Of a DNA stretch of 38,053 nucleotides, positions 1 through 7,514 are shown piece by piece; within the stretch, counting starts at the first letter, position 1, and the number at the start of each line of letters is the position of its first letter. The stretch covers positions 1-38,053 of the forward strand of contig JAJZQR010000012.1 in NCBI GenBank assembly GCA_021806765.1, given 5' to 3'. The stretch comes from Chloroflexota bacterium. Lineage in GTDB: Bacteria; Chloroflexota; UBA6077. Both the position numbers and the translations under genes were made by a program. Below the pieces are notes generated by a model, which saw nothing but the letters and a program-made list of their open reading frames with translations, did not search any database and had not been told where the DNA came from.

Positions 1-166
1 TCACCTGCGCCGTCGTCGGCCTCGATGGCCAGCTGGTCGAGGTCGAGGTCGACATCGCCTCCTACGGCATGCCCTACTTCGGCATGGTTGGCCTACCGGA
101 CGCCGCCGTCCAGGAGGCCAAGGAGCGAGTCCGCACCGCCATCAAGAACTCCGGCCTTGTCTTCCC
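1..166 (+). pseudogene. comM/yifB 5' fragment, copy A (window-edge partial)
   Basis: This stretch matches the 5' part of the intact comM gene at 5613-5778 with no gaps. It is identical to about position 128 and has only a few substitutions after that. It encodes the start of the ComM N-terminal domain ([17 protein letters not shown]) and then leaves the comM sequence abruptly at about 166. The window begins inside the copy, so its true left end is unknown. The near-identity implies a recent duplication or gene conversion with the intact gene. No ATPase core follows, so it cannot make a working ComM. Confidence 0.85.
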
Positions 167-289
167 GAACAAGCGTCACCACCTATGTTGCAGCTTGCAT
201 TCTGGACGAGAGCGTCATACGCGCTCTGATGGAGGCCTCGGACCTCTTCGAGATCGAGAGATAATCTGGGCGCAGCGATGGAGAGAGAG
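161..289 (+). repeat. Tail A joined to the comM fragment (matches tail B)
   Basis: Directly after the comM fragment lies a sequence that aligns without gaps to 3801-3929, which follows the other comM fragment. Similarity is roughly 70 percent by eye and fades after about 289. One frame reads [20 protein letters not shown] and stops at 262-264. The equivalent frame of tail B reads SILDEGVIRLLAEAVGDLEI. The residue pattern ILDE-x-VIR-x-L-x-EA is kept, so the tail was probably coding. A resemblance to the C-terminal end of class III adenylate cyclase domains is possible but weak. Confidence 0.6.
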
Positions 290-487
290 CACGGCGCCTC
301 GCCGCATGTCGGTCACAGTACTTGCGCGGCGGGAAGTACGTCACAGGCTTGACAGACGGGCGACTGCAGGAGATGCCACTTTCTGGTGCGGTGTCGCCAC
401 CTTGCGAGCGGTTCTAAACTCAATGGCGGAGCTGCACATCGGCCCCCGAAGCGGGGCGGCTCACATGTTGCTCCAGTTCTCCCCTTC
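265..487. other. Non-coding stretch after tail A
   Basis: No convincing gene is seen here. A short GC-rich palindrome (GCCCC-N6-GGGGC, about 443-458) lies just past the stop of the minus-strand nuclease gene and could help end its transcript, but no T-run follows it. A lone TTGACA near 350 has no matching -10 element at normal spacing. Confidence 0.35.
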
Positions 488-1582
488 TCATGATCGCGCT
501 GTGTCCTCCGCAGTGCCGTCAGCGACAACGGACTGGTCTCCCGGCAAGGGAGGCTTCATCTCGAAGATCCACAATGGTAGCGCGTCTCCCCTATAGCCAT
601 CCGGGATCATGTTGCCCAGCGCGCCAGGAGCGATAGCCATTCGCAGTTGAGTCATGCCTTGCTCACCTGCCGTCGCTTGACGATGGAAGGACGAGTGCAT
701 GCTGCTCATGGACCCAATGACTTCGAACCCTTGTCCGTGATCTCGTGCGGGCCGCACCTGATGGTCGATTGACTGCAGTTGCCCATCGATGATACGTGCC
801 CTCGGTCCTTCGTGCTCCCACTCGCCGTAGAGCATCAGGAACAGGGCGATGCGCCTCTCGACCTCGTCGGTGACCAGCCGATCCGCACAGAGAACGTGGA
901 CGTCACCGATCGTGAACTCCACACGGCCATCGACGCCGACCGAACGCGGCTTCGACTCATCCACAACGAGCCGCAGGGTGAGCGGGAACTTGGCCCCGAT
1001 CCAGCGGTCGCCCAGGATTGCCATCTCGTCGGCCATAAAGGCGTTCCGCATCGAAAGCACGCGGTACCGCCCGAATCCCACAAACGTGGAAGGCGGAACA
1101 AGGCTCCCCCTGTTCCATCTCGTCCAGTAGATGGCGAGTCTCAGTTCGCAGTCCATCATGGCTGCGTAGCGCGCGAGCCCATCCAGGTCATGAGCGCGCA
1201 TCCGAAAGTCCTTGAAGGACCTCATGCCCTGGAAGTGGTTCTTCACCTCGATAAGGTAGCGGGAACCGTCAGGCAAGACGACACTGAAGTCAGGGATGCG
1301 CAAATCTTCCTCCCCGCTGTATGCGTTACCCACGTCTTCTTGCTTACAGAAGCGGACACGGCCCAGGCTGACGACCAACCCCTCAAACATCGCCTGTGCT
1401 TGTAGGCCATGAAGCAGTGACTCGTGTGCAAGGCTGGCTTTGATGGACTCGCGCACCCGGTCCACAAAGCTCTCGGTAGCTGCGGGGTCCGTCAGCGAAA
1501 TCCTCTCGTGCAGGCCATAAACCGCGAAGAGCTCGAGCAAGTCAAATCGGAGGGGATCCCTGGGGATCTGCTTCAGACTCAT
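488..1582 (-). CDS. PD-(D/E)xK-like nuclease-fold protein
   Basis: This 364-residue protein has a clear restriction-endonuclease-like signature: P97-D98 in the strand [11 protein letters not shown], then E112-V-K114 in YLIEVKN, spaced as in PD-(D/E)xK nucleases. Glu67 in the preceding helix may complete the site. The region after it is rich in aromatic and basic residues (YWTRWNRG), and the last 90 residues look poorly ordered. The start is supported by a GGGAGGT Shine-Dalgarno site at about 1589-1595. It is divergent from the HNH nuclease gene at 1876. No methyltransferase or helicase partner is visible, so it is not a standard restriction-modification system. A defence or mobile-element role is inferred from its surroundings. 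The specific family was not recognised. Confidence 0.8.
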   Translation of the reverse strand: MSLKQIPRDPLRFDLLELFAVYGLHERISLTDPAATESFVDRVRESIKASLAHESLLHGLQAQAMFEGLVVSLGRVRFCKQEDVGNAYSGEEDLRIPDFSVVLPDGSRYLIEVKNHFQGMRSFKDFRMRAHDLDGLARYAAMMDCELRLAIYWTRWNRGSLVPPSTFVGFGRYRVLSMRNAFMADEMAILGDRWIGAKFPLTLRLVVDESKPRSVGVDGRVEFTIGDVHVLCADRLVTDEVERRIALFLMLYGEWEHEGPRARIIDGQLQSIDHQVRPARDHGQGFEVIGSMSSMHSSFHRQATAGEQGMTQLRMAIAPGALGNMIPDGYRGDALPLWIFEMKPPLPGDQSVVADGTAEDTARS

Positions 1583-1875
1583 TCCGTGGACCTCCCTGCA
1601 AAGCGATTGATGCTCCGGCGGAAACGGATAGTCGGACGCTTCTCCGAACTCTCCATGTCAACCTTGTCGTGTGGCTTCATCCAAGTCCCTGCATAGTATA
1701 ATGTCCATATCGACATGGAAGTTCTGTAGAGTCCGCTCCGCCGGACGAGGGTTGGGAGATCCCTGGGATATCCTGGCGCCTGTCCTTCTGCCTGCGATAG
1801 GGGCACCACATTCCGTGCGTCGTCCGCTCGGGCGGATGGAAGGTGGTCATCCCTAGGTAACGGAGGGAGTGTGCC
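1583..1875. other. Divergent intergenic region between two nuclease genes
   Basis: This 293-base spacer separates the minus-strand PD-(D/E)xK gene from the plus-strand HNH gene. It carries one AT-rich core with TATAAT at 1697-1702 on the plus strand, which reads TATACT at 1695-1700 on the minus strand. Neither orientation has a good -35 at 16-18 bases. SD sites sit at both ends (about 1589-1595 minus, 1862-1869 plus). A minus-strand open frame crossing it (to 1911) has no coding character. Confidence 0.35.
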
Positions 1876-2736
1876 GTGACCTGCTATTCTGGAGCACGCC
1901 GACGCCGGCAAGACCCTAAGACCTACTCTCTGGAAACACTCGAGAGAATGGTCATGGAGGTGGATCGGGAACTGCCCCTCCTACAGGACCACGTAGAGAA
2001 GCTGACCACCTACATGTTCAAGCTTGAGCCCCTCGACGCGGAACTGGTCGAGGCGAAGGCGGCTCTCGATGTGTTGCAACGCTCTCAACCCTCTGTCATG
2101 TCTTGGCTTCTTCGCAGTGGGGAAGCTCGCGCGTATGACGCCAGGCTGAAGGAATTGCGGCTCAGGATCAGCGGACTGGAGTTCTCTATTCGCTACTGGG
2201 CCAACGAGGCCAGCAAGCCATACCCGAAAATGCTCGGCGGATGGACGCCTGAGGGACAACGTTATCTCTATAGGGAGGAGAACTTCTCAGACCGTTACCG
2301 GGCAACGACGGCCTCCGATGTGAGGTACGTGTTGCAGGGAGCGACATCCGAGGTGGAGAAGAAGCGGAATTGGCGTGCATACTTGATTGGCCTCATTGAG
2401 GAGAAGAGAAGGATTCGCGCAGTCCAGAGCGCCAAGGAGGCCAAGGTAGCAGCCTTCGATGGCAAGCTCCGCGAGCAAGCGTGGCTGATCAAGCAACAAC
2501 TCGATACGTACCCCAACTGCCCCTACTGCGGCGGCTCCCTGGGCGCCAACCCTCACGCCGACCACATCTATCCCGTGGCCTATGGTGGCCTGTCGACCAA
2601 GGAGAACATGGTCATCATCTGCGCGGAGTGCAACAAGAAGAAGGGCGCAATGACCCTGAGGGAGTCCATCGAGACCTACCACCTGGATCGGGCCAGGATC
2701 GAGGATACTCTGAAGCGGCTGGGCAAGAAGTTCTAG
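1876..2736 (+). CDS. HNH endonuclease with long coiled-coil N-terminus
   Basis: This is a 286-residue protein. Residues about 18-205 are charged and helical, typical of coiled coil (LERMVMEVDRELPLLQDHVE, LKELRLRISG, IGLIEEKRRI). The C-terminal HNH domain has zinc pairs C215-x2-C218 and C249-x2-C252, the catalytic D229-H230, and N244 and N253 in the second half of the motif (GGLSTKENMVIICAECNKKKG). HNH domains cut DNA with one metal ion. GTG at 1876 is chosen because GGAGGGAG at 1862-1869 sits at good spacing. It is divergent from another nuclease and lies in an island of toxin-antitoxin pairs, so a defence or mobile-element role is likely but unproven. Confidence 0.85.
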   Translation: MTCYSGARRRRQDPKTYSLETLERMVMEVDRELPLLQDHVEKLTTYMFKLEPLDAELVEAKAALDVLQRSQPSVMSWLLRSGEARAYDARLKELRLRISGLEFSIRYWANEASKPYPKMLGGWTPEGQRYLYREENFSDRYRATTASDVRYVLQGATSEVEKKRNWRAYLIGLIEEKRRIRAVQSAKEAKVAAFDGKLREQAWLIKQQLDTYPNCPYCGGSLGANPHADHIYPVAYGGLSTKENMVIICAECNKKKGAMTLRESIETYHLDRARIEDTLKRLGKKF

Positions 2737-2775
2737 GAGAGGAAACCCCCAGCCCACCGACGAAAGAGCTGATCG

Positions 2776-2784
2776 TGATATGAT
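2776..2784 (+). promoter_or_regulatory. Extended -10 promoter for the DUF433/DUF5615 pair
   Basis: TGaTATGAT is an extended -10 element (TGnTATnnT) about 73 bases before the chosen antitoxin start. No good -35 is present, as is usual for this promoter class. A second, weaker candidate is TTGGCA (2784-2789), 16 bases, TAGATT (2806-2811). Confidence 0.4.
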
Positions 2785-2856
2785 TGGCATGGGACACACA
2801 TGGTGTAGATTTGGAGCACCGAGGTGAAAGGATCGCACCCGCCCGGAGGATCGACA

Positions 2857-3120
2857 ATGGATGATGATGAGCTCATGGCACGGTACATCGAAACGGACCC
2901 AAATTGGCCCAGCCCGGAAACAGCCCGCATTGTGGGGCATGGTGCGCATGTCTGGGCACTCATCGGGTACATGAAGAACGCTGTGGGGGGTGATGCCGAC
3001 CGCACGGCTGAAGACTACGATCTGCCCCGAGAGGCGATGGATGCTGCTCTGGCTTACTACCGGCGCAACAGGCGTCTGATCGATGCCATCATCGAGTTAA
3101 AGACCATCCCCGCGGCGTAG
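2857..3120 (+). CDS. DUF433 family antitoxin-like protein
   Basis: This 87-residue protein starts at the ATG after GGAGG (2845-2849). A longer GTG start at 2824 is possible but less well supported. The body matches DUF433 proteins: a conserved ARIVG-x-G-x-HVWALIGYM segment, then a helical stretch (EDYDLPREAMDAALAYYRRN) that is typically the winged-helix DNA-binding part. DUF433 proteins usually sit just before a DUF5615 PIN-like gene and act as the antitoxin half. That is the arrangement here, with 4 bases between the genes. It probably represses its own promoter; this is inferred from the family. Confidence 0.85.
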   Translation: MDDDELMARYIETDPNWPSPETARIVGHGAHVWALIGYMKNAVGGDADRTAEDYDLPREAMDAALAYYRRNRRLIDAIIELKTIPAA

Positions 3121-3124
3121 AAGC

Positions 3125-3502
3125 ATGGCAAGGATATGCCTCGACCACGATGTCTCTCGCGACGCGGCAAAGCTCCTTGCCGAGGATGGCCACGAGGCCA
3201 GCACTGCTTGGGATGAAGGGCTGGCGCGAGCCACGGATGACGAGCACCTCTTGCTGGCTGCTCGGCACGGCCAGATCTTCGTTACCCACAACCATGGGGA
3301 CTTCTTCTTGCTCCACGATGCGTGGCGCCGCTGGTCCGCCGCATGGCAGGTCGACGTCAGACATGCTGGCATCCTCGTGATCCCCCAGTGGCCTGCCGGC
3401 CGCATTGCTCGGGAGGTGGACGCGTTTCTCCGGCAGGGACTTCCTCTCTCCAACGAGCTGTATCACTGGAAACCCAGCGTGGGCTGGGCTCGCCGCCCCT
3501 AG
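3125..3502 (+). CDS. DUF5615 PIN-like toxin candidate
   Basis: This 125-residue protein belongs to the DUF5615 (PIN-like, Mut7-C related) group. The visible signature includes an early acidic strand (ICLDHDVS, D7 and D9), the segment GLARATDDEHLLLAARHGQI, and the strand IFVTHNHGDF (T54, D59, F60), equivalent to the VTxDxDF motif of PIN RNases. These proteins are thought to be metal-dependent RNases of type II toxin-antitoxin modules. It starts 4 bases after the DUF433 gene, so the two are co-transcribed. The C-terminal third (about 95-125) looks less conserved. Toxicity is inferred, not seen. Confidence 0.82.
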   Translation: MARICLDHDVSRDAAKLLAEDGHEASTAWDEGLARATDDEHLLLAARHGQIFVTHNHGDFFLLHDAWRRWSAAWQVDVRHAGILVIPQWPAGRIAREVDAFLRQGLPLSNELYHWKPSVGWARRP

Positions 3503-3582
3503 CGACCCTGCCATCTCTTGCTCCTCCACCACCTTCCTGCTACCGTTGCGCTGATCGATGCACAAGGCGGACAGCCGCAACC

Positions 3583-3800
3583 CAGCACTCAGCACCCCTC
3601 GCGGGAGGCTTCCAGGCTCGCCAAGGTCCTCACCGGCGCCGTCGTCGGCCTCGATGGGCAACTCATTGAGTTCGAGGTCGATATCGCCTCTTACGGAATG
3701 CCCTGTACATGCCCAACCTGACCATCATCGACTTGCCCGACGCAGCTGTGTAGGAGGCCCGGGAGCGGGTCAGGGCCGCCATGAAGAACTCCGGCCTGAC
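3583..3800 (+). pseudogene. comM/yifB 5' fragment, copy B (decayed)
   Basis: This copy resembles the start of comM, including its leader: an ACTCAGC unit, the GGAGGCTTCC Shine-Dalgarno region, and then the first codons with the ATG changed to AGG (3614-3616). The coding match runs VVGLDGQL-(I/V)[12 protein letters not shown], then continues after small indels as LPDAAV, an in-frame TAG in place of Gln (3751-3753) and EARERVRAAMKNSGL. It is more diverged than copy A, so it is older or from another comM allele. It stops matching at about 3800, at the equivalent point to copy A. Confidence 0.8.
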
Positions 3801-3929
3801 CTCCCTGGACAGGCGTCCGTACCCATGTTGCAGATTCCATCTTGGACGAGGGCGTGATTCGTCTGCTGGCCGAGGCGGTTGGCGATCTCGAGATCAAGGG
3901 CCGGGCTGGGGCACGCAATGCAGGGAGAG
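3801..3929 (+). repeat. Tail B joined to the comM fragment (matches tail A)
   Basis: This aligns without gaps to 161-289. In this copy the tail reads on in the same frame as the old comM start (from 3614), giving SILDEGVIRLLAEAVGDLEI then KGRAGARN. The rest, to about 4013, carries a small GC-rich palindrome near 3970-3990 and no gene. Confidence 0.6.
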
Positions 3930-4013
3930 TGGAAGAAGGGCCCTGGTTCGTACTCCGTCATCGGCCGGACCGCCGCTTTCGGGGCGGCGAATCGGCCAAG
4001 TGCCGCTGTAGTG

Positions 4014-4568
4014 CTACTCTGAGGCTTCAAGTGGTGGTACAGAGCTCGCAAGCTGTTGAAGCACAGTGGGACGGAAAGGCTCGAACCAAGCGGCGAATTC
4101 CATGTTGGCCTCACCCAGCATCCGCTGTAGCGCAGGATCGCTCCGCTCCATTCGCTTCTCTATCGAAAACAGCGTTAGGAAATCGGTATCCTCAAAGAGA
4201 TCGTCAAGGTAGTCTTCCGCGTCGTACTCAATGCCATGGCTCTCGGCGTGTCCTTCTGCGTCGCGCAAGAGTGCGTACAGAGCAAGCTCTTCAGCCGTCG
4301 AATCCAGCCGGAAACTCTCGTCCGAGAAGAGCTTGAAGTACACAACAGCCAGTGCTTCCAAGAACTGCTTGGCAAAGACAGTATCATACAGATCCATGAA
4401 TGGCTCCGGAAGGAAGTAGCTCATGTTCGTCTCGCCGAAATCCATGTCCACATCGTCCAGGAGACGGTGAATGTCATCTGCCCACTCGTCGCTGAGCGTG
4501 TCATTGGCATACTGAAGGCACACCAACTGCTCGGGCGTAAAGGTCTCCTCGGTCTGGTTGGTGATCAT
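4014..4568 (-). CDS. Acidic protein of unknown function
   Basis: This 184-residue protein starts at the ATG at 4568 (MITNQTEETFTPEQL), preceded by a GAGGTG Shine-Dalgarno-like site. It is strikingly acidic and rich in Phe, Leu and Asp (DDVDMDFGETNMSYF, YDAEDYLDDLFEDTDF). It looks alpha-helical, with no signal peptide, membrane segment or metal motif. It lies 59 bases downstream of the RHH/PIN pair on the same strand, so it may belong to the same transcript. An open frame extends further upstream but there it only shadows the PIN gene. No family was recognised; an acidic inhibitor or DNA-mimic role is only a guess. Confidence 0.65.
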   Translation of the reverse strand: MITNQTEETFTPEQLVCLQYANDTLSDEWADDIHRLLDDVDMDFGETNMSYFLPEPFMDLYDTVFAKQFLEALAVVYFKLFSDESFRLDSTAEELALYALLRDAEGHAESHGIEYDAEDYLDDLFEDTDFLTLFSIEKRMERSDPALQRMLGEANMEFAAWFEPFRPTVLQQLASSVPPLEASE

Positions 4569-4627
4569 GGTCACCTCGGTATGCGGTGTCGCAGTGAAGG
4601 TGCACGGGGCCCGGCGTCGCCCACCAC

Positions 4628-5086
4628 TCAGCGCAATCGATCCAGGTCCGCGCGGGTCCGGTCTTGGGTGCCCGCGGCCACACGCGTAATCCCGCCGATG
4701 AGGTCGAAGTGCTGGTCGGCAGAGATGATGTAGGTGAGGCCGTTGCCCAGCATGACTGCGGCGTGCAGAGCATCGCGTGCCACAACGCCTGATCCCACGT
4801 GCTGCTCGAACAACTCGATGGCCCTGCGCACGTCCGCGACCCGAACCGGATGCACCGTCGGTATCAGATCCAGTAAGTTCCTGGCCATCGTGAAACCCAT
4901 TGCTGGCCGACCAATCGCACCAAACCGATGGAGGATCTCCTGAACGATCTCGGTGTCTATCGCGACCTCCAGGCGGCCGTCGGCCACTTCCCGCATGATC
5001 CAAACAGAGGCGGCCTTGAGGGGGTGATCGGTGCCGGCAGCATACATCGGGATGTTGACGTCAAGAAAGCAAACTGGCGGGCTCAT
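4628..5086 (-). CDS. PIN-domain ribonuclease toxin (VapC-like)
   Basis: This is a 152-residue PIN-domain protein. Acidic metal-binding residues are seen at expected places: Asp9 in CFLDVNIPMY, a Glu in TEIVQEILHRFG, Asp in VVARDALHAAVML, and the later Asp in YIISADQHFD. VapC-type toxins are metal-dependent RNases that cut tRNA or rRNA. The chosen ATG (5084-5086) overlaps the stop of the upstream RHH gene as ATGA, giving translational coupling typical of antitoxin-toxin pairs. A longer in-frame start at 5131 would lie inside the antitoxin gene and is less likely. The RNA target is unknown. Confidence 0.85.
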   Translation of the reverse strand: MSPPVCFLDVNIPMYAAGTDHPLKAASVWIMREVADGRLEVAIDTEIVQEILHRFGAIGRPAMGFTMARNLLDLIPTVHPVRVADVRRAIELFEQHVGSGVVARDALHAAVMLGNGLTYIISADQHFDLIGGITRVAAGTQDRTRADLDRLR

Positions 5087-5334
5087 GCTTCGATCTGGCC
5101 TCGGATGATCTCCTGTTCCATCTCCGGCCAATCACCGACGGGGGCATCAAGGGCAAGAAGACTCTCCAATGCGGCCCCGCGTCGCTCGCGAGCAATCTCC
5201 TGGAAATAGACCTCCTCAATGGCCTCCCGAACTAGCACGCTCACGGGTTTCTGCCTCTCTTCAGCCAGCCGAGCTAGGTCGTGGTACTCTTCTTCACTCA
5301 GCACAGTCTGCACTCGCTTCACGTACGTACCCAT
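5083..5334 (-). CDS. Ribbon-helix-helix antitoxin (VapB/CopG-like)
   Basis: This 83-residue protein has an N-terminal ribbon-helix-helix DNA-binding domain: the strand YVKRVQTVLSEEEY, helix HDLARLAEERQK, turn, and helix SVLVREAIEEVYF. The C-terminal 35 residues are acidic (VGDWPEMEQEI) and would wrap around the toxin. The stop overlaps the PIN toxin start (ATGA). The ATG at 5334 is preferred over one at 5361 because the promoter to the right (5363-5391) would place the transcript start at about 5356, downstream of 5361. It is expected to repress its own promoter, as known for this family. Confidence 0.82.
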   Translation of the reverse strand: MGTYVKRVQTVLSEEEYHDLARLAEERQKPVSVLVREAIEEVYFQEIARERRGAALESLLALDAPVGDWPEMEQEIIRGQIEA

Positions 5335-5362
5335 CTCGTAGTACCCCTTCCATACTACCAAC

Positions 5363-5391
5363 AGGATACCACCGACTCCTCATCGAATCAA
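5363..5391 (-). promoter_or_regulatory. Promoter of the RHH/PIN operon
   Basis: On the minus strand TTGATT (5386-5391), 17 bases, TATCCT (5363-5368) forms a -35/-10 pair, with a TG extension (5370-5371) just before the -10. The expected transcript start is near 5356, about 22 bases before the antitoxin ATG. Confidence 0.45.
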
Positions 5392-5442
5392 TGGAGAGGC
5401 ACAAACTAGTCCAGTTTCCTCTTCCTCCACAACCACATTCAT

Positions 5443-5451
5443 GCTATGATG
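5443..5451 (+). promoter_or_regulatory. Extended -10 promoter for comM
   Basis: TGcTATGAT at 5443-5451 is an extended -10 element. Transcription from it would carry the ACTCAGC repeat tract in the 5' leader, ending about 146 bases later at the comM ATG. No clear -35 is seen. Confidence 0.4.
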
Positions 5452-5482
5452 CAGCCGTAGCGCGACCGCGCGAGCCGACAGC

Positions 5483-5552
5483 ACTCAGCACTCAGCACTC
5501 AGCACTCAGCACTCAGCACTCAGCACTCAGCACTCAGCACTCAGCACTCAGC
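5483..5552 (+). repeat. Tandem repeat, 10 copies of ACTCAGC
   Basis: Ten perfect, back-to-back copies of the 7-base unit ACTCAGC lie between the comM promoter and its SD site. Perfect identity across all units points to recent slippage. A short remnant of the same unit (CAGCACTCAGCACC) precedes decayed copy B at about 3583-3596, so the repeat was part of the duplicated leader. Array length could change the spacing or structure of the comM leader. Confidence 0.95.
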
Positions 5553-5596
5553 ACCAAGAGCGTACCACCCAGAACCCAGAACCGCAGGAGGCTTCC

Positions 5597-7120
5597 ATGC
5601 TCGCCAAGGCCCTCACCTGCGCCGTCGTCGGCCTCGATGGCCAGCTGGTCGAGGTCGAGGTCGACATCGCCTCCTACGGCATGCCCTACTTCGGCATGGT
5701 TGGCCTACCGGACGCCGCCGTCCAGGAGGCCAAGGAGCGGGTGCGCACCGCCATCAAGAACTCCGGCCTCGTCTTCCCCATGCGCCGCATCATCGTCAAC
5801 CTCGCTCCCGCCGACCTCAAGAAGGAGGGTCCCGCCTACGACCTCCCCATCGCCGTGGGGATCCTGATGGCCTCGGGCCAGATCCAGCCCCAGGAGGGCA
5901 GCGCCCTCTTCCTGGGCGAACTCTCCCTGGACGGCGGTCTCCGCCATGCCAACGGGATCCTCCCCATGGTCTCCCTGGCCAGGGAGCGTCAGATCGAGAC
6001 CGTCTACGTGCCGGCCGAGGACGGCCAGGAGGCGGCGCTGGTGGATGGGGTGAAGGTGATCCCGGTGGAGAGCCTCGCTGCCCTGGTCTCCCACCTGCGG
6101 GACGAGGTCCCCATCGAGCCCGCAGTCCATCGAGACGGATGGGAGGCTCTGGTGCCCGGCGACCTCTCCCGAGACATGCTCCACGTCCGGGGCCAGGACC
6201 ATGCCAAGCGGGCCCTGGAGGTGGCGGCCGCCGGCGGGCACAACCTGCTGATGATGGGTCCCCCGGGCTCGGGCAAGACCCTCCTCGCCCGAACCCTGCC
6301 GACCATCCTGCCGGCCATGGCCGTCGACGAGATGCTGGAGGTCACGAAGATCTACAGCGTCACGGGGCGTCTGCCCCGGGAGGTGCCGCTGGTGCGGGAG
6401 AGGCCCTTCAGGGCGCCCCACCACACCATCTCCTACGCGGGACTGATCGGCGGCGGCAAGTGGCCCCACCCCGGGGAGATCTCCATGGCCCACCGCGGGG
6501 TACTGTTCCTGGACGAGTTCCCGGAGTTCGGGCAGGCCACCCTGGAACTGCTGCGGCAGCCGTTGGAGGATGGGAGCGTCACCATCTCCCGGGCCCAGGG
6601 CAGCGTCACCTTCCCCGCCCAGTTCATGCTGGTGGCGGCGATGAATCCCTGTCCGTGCGGCTTCTACGGCGACCCCACGAAGGAGTGCTCCTGCTCCTCT
6701 ACCCTGGTCAGCAAGTACCAGAAGCGGATCTCGGGCCCCATGCTGGATCGGATCGACATCCACGTGGACGTGCCGCGCGTTGCCTACGAGAAGCTATCGG
6801 GCGACGGCCAGGGGGAAAGCTCGGAGCAGATCCGAGCCCGAGTGGAGGCCGCCAGGGAGCGGCAGAGGGAGCGCTTCAGGGGGACGAAGCTCACCTGCAA
6901 TGCCGACATGGGGCCGGCCGAGGTCCGGAACCATTGCCGGGTGGAGGGCGCCGCCCAGAGCATCCTCAAGGCCGCCGTCTCCCAGATGCACCTCTCCGCC
7001 CGGGCCTACCACCGGATCCTGAAGGTGGCCCGCACCGTCGCCGACCTGGAGGACGCCTCCCAGATCGCCGCCGCCCACGTCGCCGAGGCCGTCCAGTACA
7101 GGCCGAGGAGCGGGAGCTAG
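5597..7120 (+). CDS. comM: ComM/YifB family Mg chelatase-like AAA+ ATPase
   Basis: This complete 507-residue protein is of normal family length. The N-terminal domain (about 1-165) is the ribosomal S5/Lon-like ChlI part ([18 protein letters not shown]). The AAA+ core has Walker A GPPGSGKT (221-228), the family motif FRAPHHTISYAGLIGGG (271-287) and Walker B FLDEFPE (D306, E307). A Cys cluster ([15 protein letters not shown]) and a C-terminal Mg-chelatase-like domain follow. In natural transformers ComM is a branch-migration helicase that helps integrate incoming DNA. The SD GGAGG lies at 5587-5591. Partial copies of this gene flank it on both sides. In Acinetobacter baumannii comM is the known target of AbaR islands, which makes the arrangement here noteworthy. 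Confidence 0.95.
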   Translation: MLAKALTCAVVGLDGQLVEVEVDIASYGMPYFGMVGLPDAAVQEAKERVRTAIKNSGLVFPMRRIIVNLAPADLKKEGPAYDLPIAVGILMASGQIQPQEGSALFLGELSLDGGLRHANGILPMVSLARERQIETVYVPAEDGQEAALVDGVKVIPVESLAALVSHLRDEVPIEPAVHRDGWEALVPGDLSRDMLHVRGQDHAKRALEVAAAGGHNLLMMGPPGSGKTLLARTLPTILPAMAVDEMLEVTKIYSVTGRLPREVPLVRERPFRAPHHTISYAGLIGGGKWPHPGEISMAHRGVLFLDEFPEFGQATLELLRQPLEDGSVTISRAQGSVTFPAQFMLVAAMNPCPCGFYGDPTKECSCSSTLVSKYQKRISGPMLDRIDIHVDVPRVAYEKLSGDGQGESSEQIRARVEAARERQRERFRGTKLTCNADMGPAEVRNHCRVEGAAQSILKAAVSQMHLSARAYHRILKVARTVADLEDASQIAAAHVAEAVQYRPRSGS

Positions 7121-7141
7121 CCACGGGATCGAGTTCGCTGC

Positions 7142-7170
7142 TTGAGAAATCAGCTGATGGAACCGATAAT
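7142..7170 (+). promoter_or_regulatory. Promoter of the mntA-hepT operon
   Basis: TTGAGA (7142-7147), 17 bases, GATAAT (7165-7170): each box matches the housekeeping consensus at five of six positions. The expected transcript start near 7177 supports the mntA start at 7224 rather than an in-frame start at 7170. Confidence 0.6.
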
Positions 7171-7223
7171 TGAAGCAGCAGCATAAGGAAGAACGTTGGG
7201 TTGCTATCGTGGGGGATCTGTTG

Positions 7224-7514
7224 ATGCAACGCGACGAGGTATTGCGCCTCCTGGCCGAACGCCACGACGAGATTGCTGCGTTCGGGGTAAAGTCACTCGC
7301 CATCTTTGGGTCCGTGGCACGCGGCGAAGCTGGTCCGCTGAGCGACGTCGATCTCCTGGTGGAGTTCGCCGTGCCGGTGGGCCTGTTCGAGTTTGTGCGG
7401 TTCAAGGACTACCTCGAGAGGCTGCTGGGCCGGCGGGTGGATCTGGTGACCCCCGACGCACTGAGGGAAACGATGCGAGAACAGATCATGAGGGAGGCGG
7501 TTCGTGCCGCCTAG
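7224..7514 (+). CDS. mntA: MntA-like nucleotidyltransferase antitoxin
   Basis: This is a 96-residue minimal nucleotidyltransferase. The signature GS-x10-DxD is perfect: G29-S30 in FGSVARGEAGPLSDVD, then D41 and D43. In the MntA/HepT systems this enzyme uses ATP to add AMP units to a tyrosine of HepT and so blocks its RNase activity. The ATG at 7224 follows GGGGG at about 7211-7215. The 3' end overlaps the hepT start by 11 bases, so the two are translated together. It lies 103 bases after comM and just before a comM fragment, which marks the pair as part of the accessory island. Confidence 0.88.
   Translation: MQRDEVLRLLAERHDEIAAFGVKSLAIFGSVARGEAGPLSDVDLLVEFAVPVGLFEFVRFKDYLERLLGRRVDLVTPDALRETMREQIMREAVRAA

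Noticed and set aside
1579..1911. 110-codon minus-strand frame overlapping the start of the nuclease gene and the spacer
   Set aside because: It overlaps both divergent SD sites and is Arg/Pro/Ser-rich, with no domain.
3089..3661. 190-codon minus-strand frame across the DUF5615 gene
   Set aside because: Shadow of the DUF433/DUF5615 operon, whose family motifs are clear on the plus strand.
5483..5552. CRISPR array
   Set aside because: The repeats are 7 bases, directly adjacent and without spacers, so this is a simple tandem repeat.
5705..6763. A 352-codon open frame on the minus strand across comM
   Set aside because: It is a shadow of the comM coding strand in GC-rich DNA. It shows His/Gly/Asp/Gln-rich low-complexity sequence and no start signal.
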